DNA of 64,000 nucleotides from Halorientalis marina (GTDB lineage: Archaea; Halobacteriota; Halobacteria; Halobacteriales; Haloarculaceae), in assembly GCF_023028345.1 (NCBI RefSeq), contig NZ_CP095487.1:2728001-2792000 (forward strand), in the 5' to 3' direction. Each line of letters opens with the position of its first letter. Within the stretch, counting starts at the first letter, position 1. Positions 1-7,844 of this stretch are shown piece by piece. The translations under genes were made by a program, and so were the position numbers. A model generated the notes under the pieces. That model saw nothing but the letters and a program-made list of their open reading frames with translations, was not told the DNA's origin and ran no database searches.

Positions 1-72
1 GCCACCCAGCCCCCGGAGACAGTCGCGAGCGAGGCCGAGGCGGCCGTCAGGAAACTGTTGGACGGCGACTGA
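1..72 (+). CDS. C-terminal fragment of an unidentified protein
   Basis: An open frame enters from the left edge and ends at TGA (70-72). It encodes 23 residues ending in KLLDGD, preceded by an acidic, alanine-rich helix-like stretch. The next gene, on the other strand, has its stop codon at 73-75, so the two genes converge with no gap. The fragment is too short to assign a family. Confidence 0.6.
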   Translation, partial: ATQPPETVASEAEAAVRKLLDGD

Positions 73-417
73 TCAGAGTTCCCGCCGACTTCGCTGGGTC
101 GACTGCCGCTGTGGCACGTCCACTTCGTCGGGCGAGGGCATCCAGAAGTAGTCGAAGGCGACGCCGAGCGTCGTCGGCAGGACGATGGTGACCCCGATAA
201 GCGTCATCTCGCCGCCGAGGTCCGGCCCGAGGCCGAGAACGCCCCCGAAAATCAGCGTCAGCACGAGCAGTACGAGGGGCGTCAACAGGACCGTATAGAT
301 GACGCTCCCCCACCGCGTCTTCAGTCGGACGCGGAAGAAGCGCGTCATGAGCGCCGCGACCGCGCTGTTGACCCCGAGGATGACGAGCAGTCCGACGATG
401 TCGGCCACGCTGACCAT
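73..417 (-). CDS. Small haloarchaeal membrane protein, about three membrane helices
   Basis: 114 residues from the ATG at 417; a GTG two codons upstream (423) is the alternative start. Three hydrophobic segments are visible (about residues 4-25, 38-62 and 72-90), then a polar arginine-rich tail. A conserved-looking FDYFWMP motif closes the last membrane segment. It resembles small haloarchaeal DUF membrane proteins (possibly DUF7991, from memory). No function can be inferred. It converges exactly onto the stop of the gene to its left. Confidence 0.7.
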   Translation of the reverse strand: MVSVADIVGLLVILGVNSAVAALMTRFFRVRLKTRWGSVIYTVLLTPLVLLVLTLIFGGVLGLGPDLGGEMTLIGVTIVLPTTLGVAFDYFWMPSPDEVDVPQRQSTQRSRREL

Positions 418-492
418 ACGCACCGTTGGGGCCGGGGACCCTTTGGGCTGTCGGCTGGCTTCGGGGTCGGCCTGGAGCGCCCTGCTGGCCGC

Positions 493-723
493 TCACTCGA
501 GCGTGATGTATGTCCGCGTGTCAGCCACGCCGTCGAGGTCGCGGATACTCGTCGCGACCGAGTGCAACACGTCGTAGACCTCCTCGGCAGTCACTTCGAC
601 GATGATGTCGTATTTGCCGGCGACGATGTGTGCCTCCTCGATACCGTCCAGCCCTCGCGTTCGCTCCAGCAGGTCCTCGGATTTCCCCGCCGCCGTCTTC
701 ACCATGATGTAGGCCCGCACCAT
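493..723 (-). CDS. Stand-alone Lrp/AsnC ligand-binding (RAM) domain protein
   Basis: 76 residues starting MVRAYIMVKT. The whole protein is one alpha-beta RAM domain (the AsnC-type effector-binding ferredoxin-like fold) with no helix-turn-helix. The typical pattern is present: beta strand AYIMVKT, the turn HIVAGKYDIIVEV, and the closing strand DTRTYITLE. An in-frame extension to 831 is rejected because it reads into the divergent trkA promoter. It is divergent from the TrkA gene, and a paralog of similar length lies downstream of trkA, so both probably serve the same transport system as small-molecule sensors. That role is inferred. Confidence 0.85.
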   Translation of the reverse strand: MVRAYIMVKTAAGKSEDLLERTRGLDGIEEAHIVAGKYDIIVEVTAEEVYDVLHSVATSIRDLDGVADTRTYITLE

Positions 724-835
724 TCGTGCAGTGTGGTACACCATCTCATGACAAAAGCCTTTACCCGGTCCCGTCGTCCGCGCCACCCCAGTTTCGCAGG
801 GGGTCGGAGCGATTGCACCCATCCGGGACACATAG

Positions 836-842
836 CTTTAAG
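836..842 (+). promoter_or_regulatory. TATA box of trkA
   Basis: CTTTAAG is centred about 28 nt upstream of the trkA ATG at 867. This places the expected transcription start at or within a few bases of the start codon, the usual arrangement for leaderless haloarchaeal mRNAs. Confidence 0.6.
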
Positions 843-866
843 CCGTACCGTGGGTGAATGTGACAC

Positions 867-1556
867 ATGAGATTTGTTATCGTGGGCGCCGGGCGCGTCG
901 GCCTCCGGACCGCACGCGTACTGGCCGACGAGGGCCACGACGTGTCGATCATCGAGCGCGACGTGAAGAAAGCCGAGCGGGCCCGGAAAGAGGGATTCCA
1001 GGTGCTCGAGGGTGACGGCTCGACCGAGGCGGTTCTCGAGGATGCCGACCTCGGCGAGGTGGACGCCCTCGGCGCGCTGACCGGCGACCTCAACAGCAAC
1101 TTCGTGGCCTGCATGATCGCCAAACACCACGGCTGTCGGACCGTCCTCCGCATCGACGAGGAGTACCGCGAGGAGATATACAAGAAGTACGCCTCCGACG
1201 TGGACGAGGTCGTCTACCCCGAACGCCTCGGGGCCATCGCCGCCAAGAACGCGCTGCTCGGGGGCAACATCCGCGCCGTCGCCGACATCGAGCGCAACCT
1301 CCAGATGGTCGAACTCACCGTCACCGACGAGTCGCCGATGCGCGGCTACACCCTCTCGGAACTCGAACTGCCCGCCAAGTCCCGCCTGCTCGCCTTCCGG
1401 AAGAGCGGCGAGAAGTACGGCGTCCCTACCGGCGACGTGTCGCTCGAACTCGGCGACCAGCTCGTCGTCCTCGCAGACTTCGGCGTCCTCGACGACGTCC
1501 GCCGCATCGTCGTCGGCGAAACCGCCAGCCGCGCGGCCGCGACGGGAGGTGTCTGA
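867..1556 (+). CDS. trkA: TrkA-type K+ uptake regulatory protein (RCK N + C domains)
   Basis: 229 residues. The N-terminal RCK/TrkA-N Rossmann domain begins with GAGRVG (residues 7-12), with acidic E30 at the end of beta-2 suited to binding an adenine dinucleotide ribose. The second half (about residues 140-215) is a TrkA-C domain with ELELPAKSRLLAF and LGDQLVVLADF. Proteins of this type are cytoplasmic nucleotide-gated regulators of Trk/Ktr potassium channels; no channel subunit lies in the window. It is co-directional with the RAM protein that begins 2 nt after its stop codon, and divergent from another RAM protein. Confidence 0.9.
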   Translation: MRFVIVGAGRVGLRTARVLADEGHDVSIIERDVKKAERARKEGFQVLEGDGSTEAVLEDADLGEVDALGALTGDLNSNFVACMIAKHHGCRTVLRIDEEYREEIYKKYASDVDEVVYPERLGAIAAKNALLGGNIRAVADIERNLQMVELTVTDESPMRGYTLSELELPAKSRLLAFRKSGEKYGVPTGDVSLELGDQLVVLADFGVLDDVRRIVVGETASRAAATGGV

Positions 1557-1557
1557 G

Positions 1558-1788
1558 ATGGTCGTCGCCTACGTCATGGTCAAGGCTCACACCGGCGACG
1601 CTGACCGCCTCCGGAGCGAAATCGGGGCCCTCGAGGGCGTGGTGGAGGCGTCCATCGTCGCCGGCGACGTGGACCTCATCGCCAAGGTCGACGTCGACTC
1701 CCCTGCCGCCGTCAAAGACGTCGCCGCCACCGGTATCCAGGGGATCGACGGCGTCGAGGACACCCAGACCTACATCGCGATGGACTAG
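1558..1788 (+). CDS. Second stand-alone Lrp/AsnC RAM domain protein
   Basis: 76 residues from the ATG at 1558, 2 nt after the trkA stop, so almost certainly co-translated with trkA. It parallels the protein at 493-723 along its length (AYVMVKAHTG, SIVAGDVDLIAKV, DTQTYIAMD) and likewise lacks a DNA-binding domain. A GTG at 1549 overlapping trkA is possible but the ATG is preferred. The arrangement suggests it senses an amino acid or similar ligand and acts with TrkA. Confidence 0.85.
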   Translation: MVVAYVMVKAHTGDADRLRSEIGALEGVVEASIVAGDVDLIAKVDVDSPAAVKDVAATGIQGIDGVEDTQTYIAMD

Positions 1789-1806
1789 AAACTGAATTTT
1801 TACTTC

Positions 1807-1902
1807 GGGGGGATTCGCCCTCGGCGAACCCCCCCTCGCAAAAATTTAGTACAAAAACTCCCTCGACGCGAGGCTCTGCGAGCCTCGCGTCGAGTGAACC
1901 GC
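1807..1902 (+). repeat. Copy 1 of a two-copy intergenic repeat: hairpin + AT-rich core + hairpin
   Basis: From left to right: an imperfect hairpin of G-run/C-run arms (1807-1835); a 22-bp AT-rich core at 1836-1857 (TCGCAAAAATTTAGTAC then five A); a 14-bp perfect-stem hairpin (arms CTCGACGCGAGGCT and its complement, 1862-1894); and the block AGTGAACCGC at 1893-1902. The identical core and the identical 10-bp block, again 35 nt apart, recur in reverse orientation at 16444-16532. The hairpin between them has an unrelated sequence. The element lies between two convergent genes. Confidence 0.75.
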
Positions 1903-1954
1903 CTCGCTTCGCTCTCACGGCTTCGCCGTTCGAGCAGCGCTCGGCGGATGCGCC

Positions 1955-3172
1955 TTACTCCGCCGTCCCGGTCGCGGATTCGACCGGCGCACTGAGCGCG
2001 TAGCAGTCGCTCGCCGCGGTCGGAACGAACACCGTCTCGTCGACGGCCGTCGGTCCCACTGGGGTTCCGACTCGCGTGTAGTCCCCGAACAGGAGTTCGC
2101 GCGTCTCGAACCGCCAGCGTTCCCGCCCGTCCGCCAGCGAGTGAGCGGCGACCCGTGTTCCCCGACGTTCCCCGACGAGGACGGTCTCGCCGGCCACGGT
2201 CGGCGGACCGAGTCCGCCGCCGACCGAGGTCTCCCAGCGGACGGTGCCGTCGGCAGCGGCGAGCGCGAGGAGTTGGCCCTCCGACCCTGCGGCGACGACC
2301 GTTCCGTCCGCGACCGCCACCGGTGCCGCGACACCGCTCGCCTCCGCGAACCGCCACCGTTCACGCCCGTCGGCCACATCGAGCGCGAGCACGCCGCTGT
2401 CGTGGGAGGTCACGTACACCGTCCCGTCGGTCGCGACCGGCGGGCCCCGCCAGTGGTCGGATTCGTCGTGGCTCCAGCGTGGTTCGCCGGTGGCTGCGTC
2501 GAGGCCGTGGACGGTCCCGCCATCGTCGACGACGACGACCGTGTCGTCGGCCACTGCTGGCGTCGTGCGGACCTCGGCGTCCGGCTCGAATCGCCAGCGT
2601 TCGGTCCCGTCGGTCGCGTCGACTGCGTACAGTATCGGGGCGTCGAAGTTCCCGGCGACGAAGACGAAGTCGTTCCAGGCTTTCGGCGCCGAGAGACCGC
2701 CTGACTCGCCGTCGGGGTCGAACGTCCAGCGGTCGTCCTCGCTGGCCGCGTCCAACGCTTCCAGTTCGTGTGTGCCGACGTAGCGCGTCCCGTCGACGAG
2801 CGTCGGCGTCGTCTGATAGCCGTGCCACTCGCCGGCCATGCGGGTCCCGGCCCGCCCGTCGAGGACCGCCGCACCGGGGTAGACGCGGCCGTCCGCGACC
2901 GCGACACCGGACTCGGTCTCCGCGCAGGCGGTGTACCGCCAGCGGACCGCGACCTCGTCGGGGACCGTCGCGTCGGGATTGTAGCCGGTGTTTCCGGCAT
3001 CGTAGCGGTAGGTCGGCCACGACGCGCTCCCAGACAGCGAGGCGTCCGCGGTGTAGCTGGTTCGACCGGTTTCACACTCGTACCCGCCACCGAAACTGAA
3101 ACAGCCGGCGAGCGCGACGCCGCCGGTGACCGCTCCGCTCCGGAGGAGTCGTCGACGCGTGCAGGGGACCAT
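1955..3172 (-). CDS. Tat-exported lipoprotein with PQQ/WD-type beta-propeller repeats
   Basis: 405 residues. The N-terminus has a twin-arginine signal (TRRRLLRSG) and a lipobox ending LAGC, so the mature protein is a lipid anchored on the outer face of the membrane. The rest is a series of PQQ-like repeats with the recurrent phrase 'DG..RWRF' (for example GTERWRFEPDA, GRERWRFAEA, GRERWRFETREL), consistent with a seven- or eight-bladed propeller. Such proteins are common in haloarchaea; the binding partner is unknown. Conserved dehydrogenase active-site residues are not evident, so a structural or binding role is more likely than PQQ enzymology. Confidence 0.85.
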   Translation of the reverse strand: MVPCTRRRLLRSGAVTGGVALAGCFSFGGGYECETGRTSYTADASLSGSASWPTYRYDAGNTGYNPDATVPDEVAVRWRYTACAETESGVAVADGRVYPGAAVLDGRAGTRMAGEWHGYQTTPTLVDGTRYVGTHELEALDAASEDDRWTFDPDGESGGLSAPKAWNDFVFVAGNFDAPILYAVDATDGTERWRFEPDAEVRTTPAVADDTVVVVDDGGTVHGLDAATGEPRWSHDESDHWRGPPVATDGTVYVTSHDSGVLALDVADGRERWRFAEASGVAAPVAVADGTVVAAGSEGQLLALAAADGTVRWETSVGGGLGPPTVAGETVLVGERRGTRVAAHSLADGRERWRFETRELLFGDYTRVGTPVGPTAVDETVFVPTAASDCYALSAPVESATGTAE

Positions 3173-3226
3173 GGCCGTCCGTTCGTGGATTCCCGGTAAG
3201 TGTTTTCTCCCACCCGTCGCGACGGC

Positions 3227-3745
3227 TCACATCGGCATGCTGTTCCCGCCACCGCTGCCGCCCTGCGAGCGGGCGTCGCCGATGAGGTCCCCGACGACAC
3301 CCTCGTACTCGTAGCCGGGGACGATCCCCTCGACGTACGTGCCTTCGAGGTACTCCGCGAACGTCTTCGCGAGGACCGGCGCCTGGTCGGCGTTCCCGTG
3401 GGTGAAGGTGAACACGGCGACGGCCTCACCGTCGTCGCGCCGGAGCGTCAGGTCGTCGAGTTCCACGTCGAGGCGGGTCGCCTTGGGCGCGTCTTCGAGC
3501 CGGCGGCCGTAGGTGTCGAACCAACCGTCCTCGACCGCGTCGCCGACCGCCTCACCCGCGACGGCCGCCGAGAGCATCGGTGCACGGACCGTCAGCGTGT
3601 ACTCGATGGCCCAGTCGTCGGTCCCCTCGGCGGTCACGCGGCCGCCGAACTTCGTCGTCGTCACGTTGAACGCGCCGTCGTCACGCTCGAATGCGTCGTG
3701 GCGCTCGAAGGTCCGTTCCGCACGCTCCGGAATCTCGTCGGTCAT
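3227..3745 (-). CDS. DUF5813-like haloarchaeal protein
   Basis: 172 residues, cytoplasmic, acidic. It matches from memory the haloarchaeal DUF5813 family: an N-terminal RTFERHDAFE segment, TTTKFGGRVTAE, DGWFDTYGRRLEDAP, and a glycine-rich tail. The body looks like alternating beta strands and helices, a possible sensor-type fold. No catalytic motif is visible and the function is unknown. It has its own transcript direction and is separated from the lipoprotein gene by about 54 nt. Confidence 0.7.
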   Translation of the reverse strand: MTDEIPERAERTFERHDAFERDDGAFNVTTTKFGGRVTAEGTDDWAIEYTLTVRAPMLSAAVAGEAVGDAVEDGWFDTYGRRLEDAPKATRLDVELDDLTLRRDDGEAVAVFTFTHGNADQAPVLAKTFAEYLEGTYVEGIVPGYEYEGVVGDLIGDARSQGGSGGGNSMPM

Positions 3746-3800
3746 TGCCGTCCAGTAGGACGGTGAGCGGCAAAAGCGCGTTGTGTCACCGGCGGAGAAA

Positions 3801-3883
3801 TGAGGGGACGGGGGTTCGAACCCCGGAACTCCTTCGAGACGGGTTCTTAAGACCCGCGCCGTTGACCACTTGGCTACCCCCTC
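3801..3883 (-). tRNA. tRNA-Leu(TAA)
   Basis: Read on the minus strand, the acceptor stem GAGGGGG pairs with TCCCCTC (last pair G-U), discriminator A. The anticodon arm is CGGGT-CTTAAGA-ACCCG with anticodon TAA, followed by the long variable arm expected for leucine. The T arm is CGGGG-TTCGAAC-CCCCG. CCA is not encoded. The stop codon of the upstream gene (3882-4334) overlaps the first two bases of the tRNA. Confidence 0.97.
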
Positions 3884-4334
3884 ACAACTGCTCGTCTATC
3901 ACGTACTCCGCCGCGAAGTTTACTGTTTTTCGGTTGTGTTCCCCGTACGTCGACCTGTCCCTGAAACTGAAGTTCATCTGTGTCTTCGGTGCCGCCGAGT
4001 ACGGCACGTACAGTGTCACTGCGCGGTCCGGACAGTGTATCAGGTAAGCGTCGATTTCGTCCCCGTCGTAGTACGTCCGACGTGGCGTTCCGTCGCTTCC
4101 GTAGACGGTCGTCTGGAACTCCGCGACGACCGTCGCCTCGGTTTCACCGTGTTCGTACGCCGTCTTCACTTGAACCCGTTCCAGTTCGTCTTCCGTATCC
4201 AGAACCAGATCGTACCGTTCGCTTCCGTATGGCGGGACGGACACGCTGAAGCCGCGTTCGAGCAACGCCGCGACGACCACAGCTTCGGTCGTCCGGCCCC
4301 GGTGCTGGTGTTGGCGTCCAGTATTCATGCTCAT
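3882..4334 (-). CDS. PD-(D/E)XK nuclease-like protein abutting tRNA-Leu
   Basis: 150 residues. It looks like the PD-(D/E)XK endonuclease family that includes group-I-intron homing enzymes of the I-Ssp6803I type. A helix carries E17, then YDLVLD gives D42, and a beta strand QVKTA gives the Q55-x-K57 pair. The next section is strand-rich with aromatic residues (YFLIHCPDR-like, LYVPYS). Codon third positions are visibly less GC-rich than in neighbours, which suggests horizontal transfer. Its stop overlaps the 5' end of tRNA-Leu(TAA) by 2 nt, so both may be read on one transcript. No intron is present in this tRNA. Confidence 0.7.
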   Translation of the reverse strand: MSMNTGRQHQHRGRTTEAVVVAALLERGFSVSVPPYGSERYDLVLDTEDELERVQVKTAYEHGETEATVVAEFQTTVYGSDGTPRRTYYDGDEIDAYLIHCPDRAVTLYVPYSAAPKTQMNFSFRDRSTYGEHNRKTVNFAAEYVIDEQL

Positions 4335-4403
4335 CGTCCGATGCTTCGTTTCCGTACAAAAACCTCGCCAGCGGGGTGACTGCCCGCCGCAAGTCGGTTT
4401 CGG

Positions 4404-4745
4404 TTACCAGTCTACCGAGACCGTCCCGTCGCCGTTGGGGTCGGGCGCGATCTCCTCGTCCGTCCGCCGGTCGATGACGTGGATGACGCCCCGGTCTTTC
4501 TTGGCCGGGCACACCTCGGCGGCCCGGACGTTGTGGTCCAGGTCGTCCTCGCCGAAGAAGTAGACGTTCGGCTGTGCGATCCCGGTCTGGATGCTCAGCT
4601 CCCAGTTGTCGGAGACTTCCGCACACTTCCCGGCCCCGAAGCACTTGTTCGCCTCGAAAATGAGTTTGTAGGGCGCTTCCTCGACGGGCGGGGCGTCCGC
4701 CTCGCCCACCTCGCTCGGGTCGATGGGCTCGTCCTCGTCGGCCAT
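4404..4745 (-). CDS. Single-cluster ferredoxin-like protein
   Basis: 113 residues, with an acidic N-terminal extension of about 22 residues typical of halophiles. Cluster ligands visible: C35 and C41 (CFGAGKC) and C79 followed by proline (EVCPAKK). This gives a C-X5-C...CP pattern with only three cysteines, which suits a [3Fe-4S] or a labile [4Fe-4S] cluster. It differs from the plant-type 2Fe-2S ferredoxin that dominates haloarchaeal metabolism. The partner is unknown; neighbours give no clue. Confidence 0.75.
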   Translation of the reverse strand: MADEDEPIDPSEVGEADAPPVEEAPYKLIFEANKCFGAGKCAEVSDNWELSIQTGIAQPNVYFFGEDDLDHNVRAAEVCPAKKDRGVIHVIDRRTDEEIAPDPNGDGTVSVDW

Positions 4746-4808
4746 ACGCCCACTCGTGGCCGACGGTTCTTTGCGCTGTCGTTCCCGGCCGAGGGCCGAC
4801 GCCGGCGG

Positions 4809-5354
4809 CTATCGCTCGACGGTGACGGACTCGATGACCACGTCGGTCTCGGGGTTGTCGCGGCCGTCGGTCGGGATGTTTCCGATCGTCTCGACGACGT
4901 CCATGCCGTCAACGACCTCGCCGAAGACGGCGTGTTTGTCGTCGAGGTGTGGCTGCGCATCGAGTGTGATGAAGAACTGCGAACCGTTGGTGTCGGGGCC
5001 GCTGTTAGCCATGGAGAGCTTCCCGGGTCCGTCGTGGCGCAGGTCGGGGTGGAACTCGTCTTCGAACTCGTAGCCGGGGCCACCGCGGCCGGTGCCGGTC
5101 GGGTCCCCGCCCTGGATCATGAACCCCTCGATGACGCGGTGGAACTCGACGCCCTCGTACAGCGAGTCGCCGCGAATCTCGTCGCTCTCGGGGTCCTCCC
5201 ACGTCACCGTCTCCACGCCCGGGTCGGCGTCGGCCGCCGGGTCGTGTTCGGCGAGGTTCAGGAAGTTCTCGACGGTGTTCGGTGCTCGGTCCGCGAACAG
5301 TTCGGCGACGATGTCACCCTCGGAGGTGTGCAGCGTCACTTTCGGGTTGCTCAT
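4809..5354 (-). CDS. Cyclophilin-type peptidyl-prolyl isomerase
   Basis: 181 residues from the ATG at 5354 ([16 protein letters not shown]). An in-frame extension to 5462 is rejected as it lacks family similarity. Cyclophilin hallmarks follow in order: [19 protein letters not shown] (active-site F, R and Q), [37 protein letters not shown] halophile-type insertion ([20 protein letters not shown]) sits near residue 40. It catalyses cis-trans isomerisation of Xaa-Pro bonds in the cytoplasm. No signal peptide. Confidence 0.95.
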   Translation of the reverse strand: MSNPKVTLHTSEGDIVAELFADRAPNTVENFLNLAEHDPAADADPGVETVTWEDPESDEIRGDSLYEGVEFHRVIEGFMIQGGDPTGTGRGGPGYEFEDEFHPDLRHDGPGKLSMANSGPDTNGSQFFITLDAQPHLDDKHAVFGEVVDGMDVVETIGNIPTDGRDNPETDVVIESVTVER

Positions 5355-5473
5355 GCCACGAAATCGGCGCGGTCGGGGAAAAAGTCTGGTATTGCGCGGG
5401 GCGGACCGCGAACCACTCGCGGTCCCCACACGCCAACCACCTGCCGGTCCCTCGCCGGACACTCACCGGTGCG

Positions 5474-6103
5474 TTACTGGTGGGGCTCGGCGCTCACGCC
5501 GCCGTCGAAGGAAAGGTCGAGGAGGCCGAAGGGAGTCCCCCCGCGGCACTTCGTGACGCCCAGACAGGTCTCGATCTGACCGTCGACGGCGTCGACGCGG
5601 ACGTCCCACACCTGGTCGGCGCGGGCGAGCGTCATGTCCCGCCGGAGAACGGAAGGCGTGTTCTCGTGGCAGTGGAGCAGGCCGACGCTGTCGGTCGTCC
5701 GGAGCGCGCGCTTGCAGGTGTCGAGAAACGCCCGGTAGCGCTCGCGGTCGCCCTGTTCGAGTTCCGTCGTGGGGTCGACGACGACGACGGAGTGCTGGTC
5801 GAGCCCCTCCAGGAACTCCGTGGGGTTCGAGAGCACGGCGTCGCCGTTCACGGCGCGAACGTCGATGGCGGCGTCGGTCGTGTCGACGCTGGCCCGGATG
5901 GCGTCCTCGACCTCCGCCGCGGGGCGGAGCGCCGAGAGGTAGCGCGTCGGGTTCGCGGCGGCCATCGCGTACAGGAGCGGCTCGCTCTGGGCGCGCGGCG
6001 CCGCGGTGAGCGCGACGAGGTGACGCGGCGGCACCCCACCGCCGAGCGCCCGATCCAGGAGCGACACCCCAGTCGAGAGACCGCCGGCTCGCTCGTCAGT
6101 CAT
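5474..6103 (-). CDS. RAD55/KaiC-like (RecA-fold) protein with degenerate P-loop
   Basis: 209 residues. The opening GLSTGVSLLDRALGGGVPPRHLVAL is the start of RAD55/KaiC-type RecA-fold proteins. Where the Walker A loop should be (G-x-x-G-x-G-K-T) it reads LTAAPRAQSEPLLY, with no lysine. Strand SVVVVDPTTELE occupies the Walker B position. It is therefore probably a non-hydrolysing, regulatory RecA-fold protein, as seen in haloarchaeal 'HTR-like' proteins. Function unknown. It ends about 119 nt before the cyclophilin start on the same strand. Confidence 0.7.
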   Translation of the reverse strand: MTDERAGGLSTGVSLLDRALGGGVPPRHLVALTAAPRAQSEPLLYAMAAANPTRYLSALRPAAEVEDAIRASVDTTDAAIDVRAVNGDAVLSNPTEFLEGLDQHSVVVVDPTTELEQGDRERYRAFLDTCKRALRTTDSVGLLHCHENTPSVLRRDMTLARADQVWDVRVDAVDGQIETCLGVTKCRGGTPFGLLDLSFDGGVSAEPHQ

Positions 6104-6153
6104 GGCCCGACCGATGCGATGGACGCCGATAAGACTGGCGGCGAGGGGGGCAG

Positions 6154-7224
6154 TCAGAACGACTGGAGCGCGTCGAGCGTGGCCGCGGCGTCGCCGCTGG
6201 CGACCGTCTCACGGGCCAGTTCGAGTCCCTCGTCGAGCGTGTCCACGTCCTCCCGGGCGTACATCCGCAGGGCGGCGTTGAGGGCGACGGCGTCGGCGAA
6301 CTGGTCGTCGCGCTCGCCGGCCAGGACCGCCTCGGTGATCGACGCCGAGTCGGTTGCGATATCGTCGACTGCCAGGTCCTCGCTCTCGAAGTCCATGCCG
6401 TAGTTGGCAGTCTCGATCTCGAAGTCGTCGACCTCGTCCATCCCGGCGCTCCACTCGGCCACGACCGTCGACCCGGGGCGAATGTCGTCGTAGCCCTCCA
6501 GCCCCTGGAACATCAGGACCCGCGAGACGGACTGCTGCTCTGCCTCGCGGAGGGTGTTCACCATCTTGAGGGCGAAGGGCAGGTGGTAGAAGGAACCGAG
6601 GTGGACGTCGGCGTTCGCGGGGTTCGCCAGCGTCTCGACGGTGTTGACGAAGGTGCGGACCCCCATCATGTCCCGGCGCTCCCAGAGGTCCTCGATGCCG
6701 GGGTTGAAGTTGGGCTGGTAGTAGAAGCCGAAGCCGACCTCGTCGACCATGTCGGCGCTCTCCGTGGGCTCCAGTTCGGTCCGAACGCCGAGTTCGTCCA
6801 GCACGTGCTTGTAGGCGTCCTGTTTCTGGGTGGGGACGCGGTCACCGGAGTGGACGACGACGGGCGTGCCGGCCGCGGCGGCGACGACGCCGGCGGCGAC
6901 GCCGAGGATAGCCGACTCCCCTTTGCCGTCGTAGTTGGCCCCGCAATCGACGGGGTCGGCGTCGGGTGCTGCCGTCTCGACGCTCTCCTCGCGCATCACG
7001 TCGACGTAGGCCGCCAGTTCCTCGGGGTTGTTGCGCTTCCAGCGGTTGGCGAGCCAGAACGCCCCGAGCGTCGTGTGGTCCGGTTGGCCGGCGAGGATGC
7101 GCTGGAAGGCCTCGCGGGCCTGATCGCGGTCCATGTCGTCTGCGGACTTGTGGCCGGAGCCGACCACCTCGGTCATCAGCCGCTTGAGCGGCCAGTCGCC
7201 GAACTCCTGGGTCGCTTGTGCCAT
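6154..7224 (-). CDS. Anthranilate phosphoribosyltransferase-like protein (TrpD family, divergent)
   Basis: 356 residues from the ATG at 7224. It has the TrpD fold layout: a helical N-terminal domain (LKRLMTEVVGSGHKSADDM, GAFWLANRWK), then VDCGANYDGKGESAILGVAAGVVAAAAGTPVVVHSG at the PRPP/phosphate-binding position, then LGVRTELEPTES and FYYQPNFNP. True TrpD has a GTGGD motif where this has GANYDGKG, so the substrate probably differs from anthranilate. It belongs to the TrpD2/YbiB-type relatives. No trp genes are nearby. Confidence 0.8.
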   Translation of the reverse strand: MAQATQEFGDWPLKRLMTEVVGSGHKSADDMDRDQAREAFQRILAGQPDHTTLGAFWLANRWKRNNPEELAAYVDVMREESVETAAPDADPVDCGANYDGKGESAILGVAAGVVAAAAGTPVVVHSGDRVPTQKQDAYKHVLDELGVRTELEPTESADMVDEVGFGFYYQPNFNPGIEDLWERRDMMGVRTFVNTVETLANPANADVHLGSFYHLPFALKMVNTLREAEQQSVSRVLMFQGLEGYDDIRPGSTVVAEWSAGMDEVDDFEIETANYGMDFESEDLAVDDIATDSASITEAVLAGERDDQFADAVALNAALRMYAREDVDTLDEGLELARETVASGDAAATLDALQSF

Positions 7225-7301
7225 ACGGGGTCGTGGGGGCGCGACCGCGAAATAGCCTGCGTTTGCCGCCCGGTTTCCCACCGCGTGGGAACGACGGGCG
7301 G

Positions 7302-7751
7302 TCAGTTTCCGTCCCGCTTTTCGACCATTCCCAGCCCGATCCAGGAGATGACCGCCTCGTCGCCGTCGCGGTAGCCCGTGAGGCGGCTGTCGACCTCGCC
7401 GATACCCGGCCGGTCGCCGTCGCGTTTCTCGACGACCTCGTACTCCGCGGAGATGGAGTCGCCCGGTCGGACCGGCCTGATCCACCGGAGTTCGTCGACG
7501 CCGCGTGCGCCCTGTGAGGCCCACTCGGCGTCGTCCATCGCCTCGACGAGCAGGCGCATGCACATGGCGGCGGTGTGCCAACCGCTGGCCGCGAGGCCGC
7601 CGAAAGAGGTCTCCTTCGCGGCCTCGGGGTCGGTGTGGAACGGCTGGGGGTCGTACTGTTCTGCGAACTCGATGATCTCCTCCTCGGTGACGTCGTAACT
7701 GCCGTGTTCGTGGGTTTCACCGATTTCGATGTCCTCGAAATATCTGACCAT
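7302..7751 (-). CDS. MaoC-type (hot-dog fold) dehydratase
   Basis: 149 residues starting MVRYFEDIEIGE. The hot-dog hydratase motif is clear: YDPQPFHTDPEAA supplies the catalytic D and H of R-hydratase 2-type enzymes, and SGWHTAAMCMRLL forms the central helix; the tail has VRPGDSISAEYEVVEKR. It probably hydrates or dehydrates an enoyl-CoA-type substrate. A much longer open frame to 9017 on this strand is antisense to ahbAB and is not used. It is divergent from the siroheme decarboxylase gene. Confidence 0.85.
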   Translation of the reverse strand: MVRYFEDIEIGETHEHGSYDVTEEEIIEFAEQYDPQPFHTDPEAAKETSFGGLAASGWHTAAMCMRLLVEAMDDAEWASQGARGVDELRWIRPVRPGDSISAEYEVVEKRDGDRPGIGEVDSRLTGYRDGDEAVISWIGLGMVEKRDGN

Positions 7752-7844
7752 CGCCTCGATGCGCGCCCGCCAGCGGTATGTGCGTTGCGGACGTGCCCGG
7801 CGGGAAGCGACAGTATTACACCGACAGCCCCCTACATTCGGACA

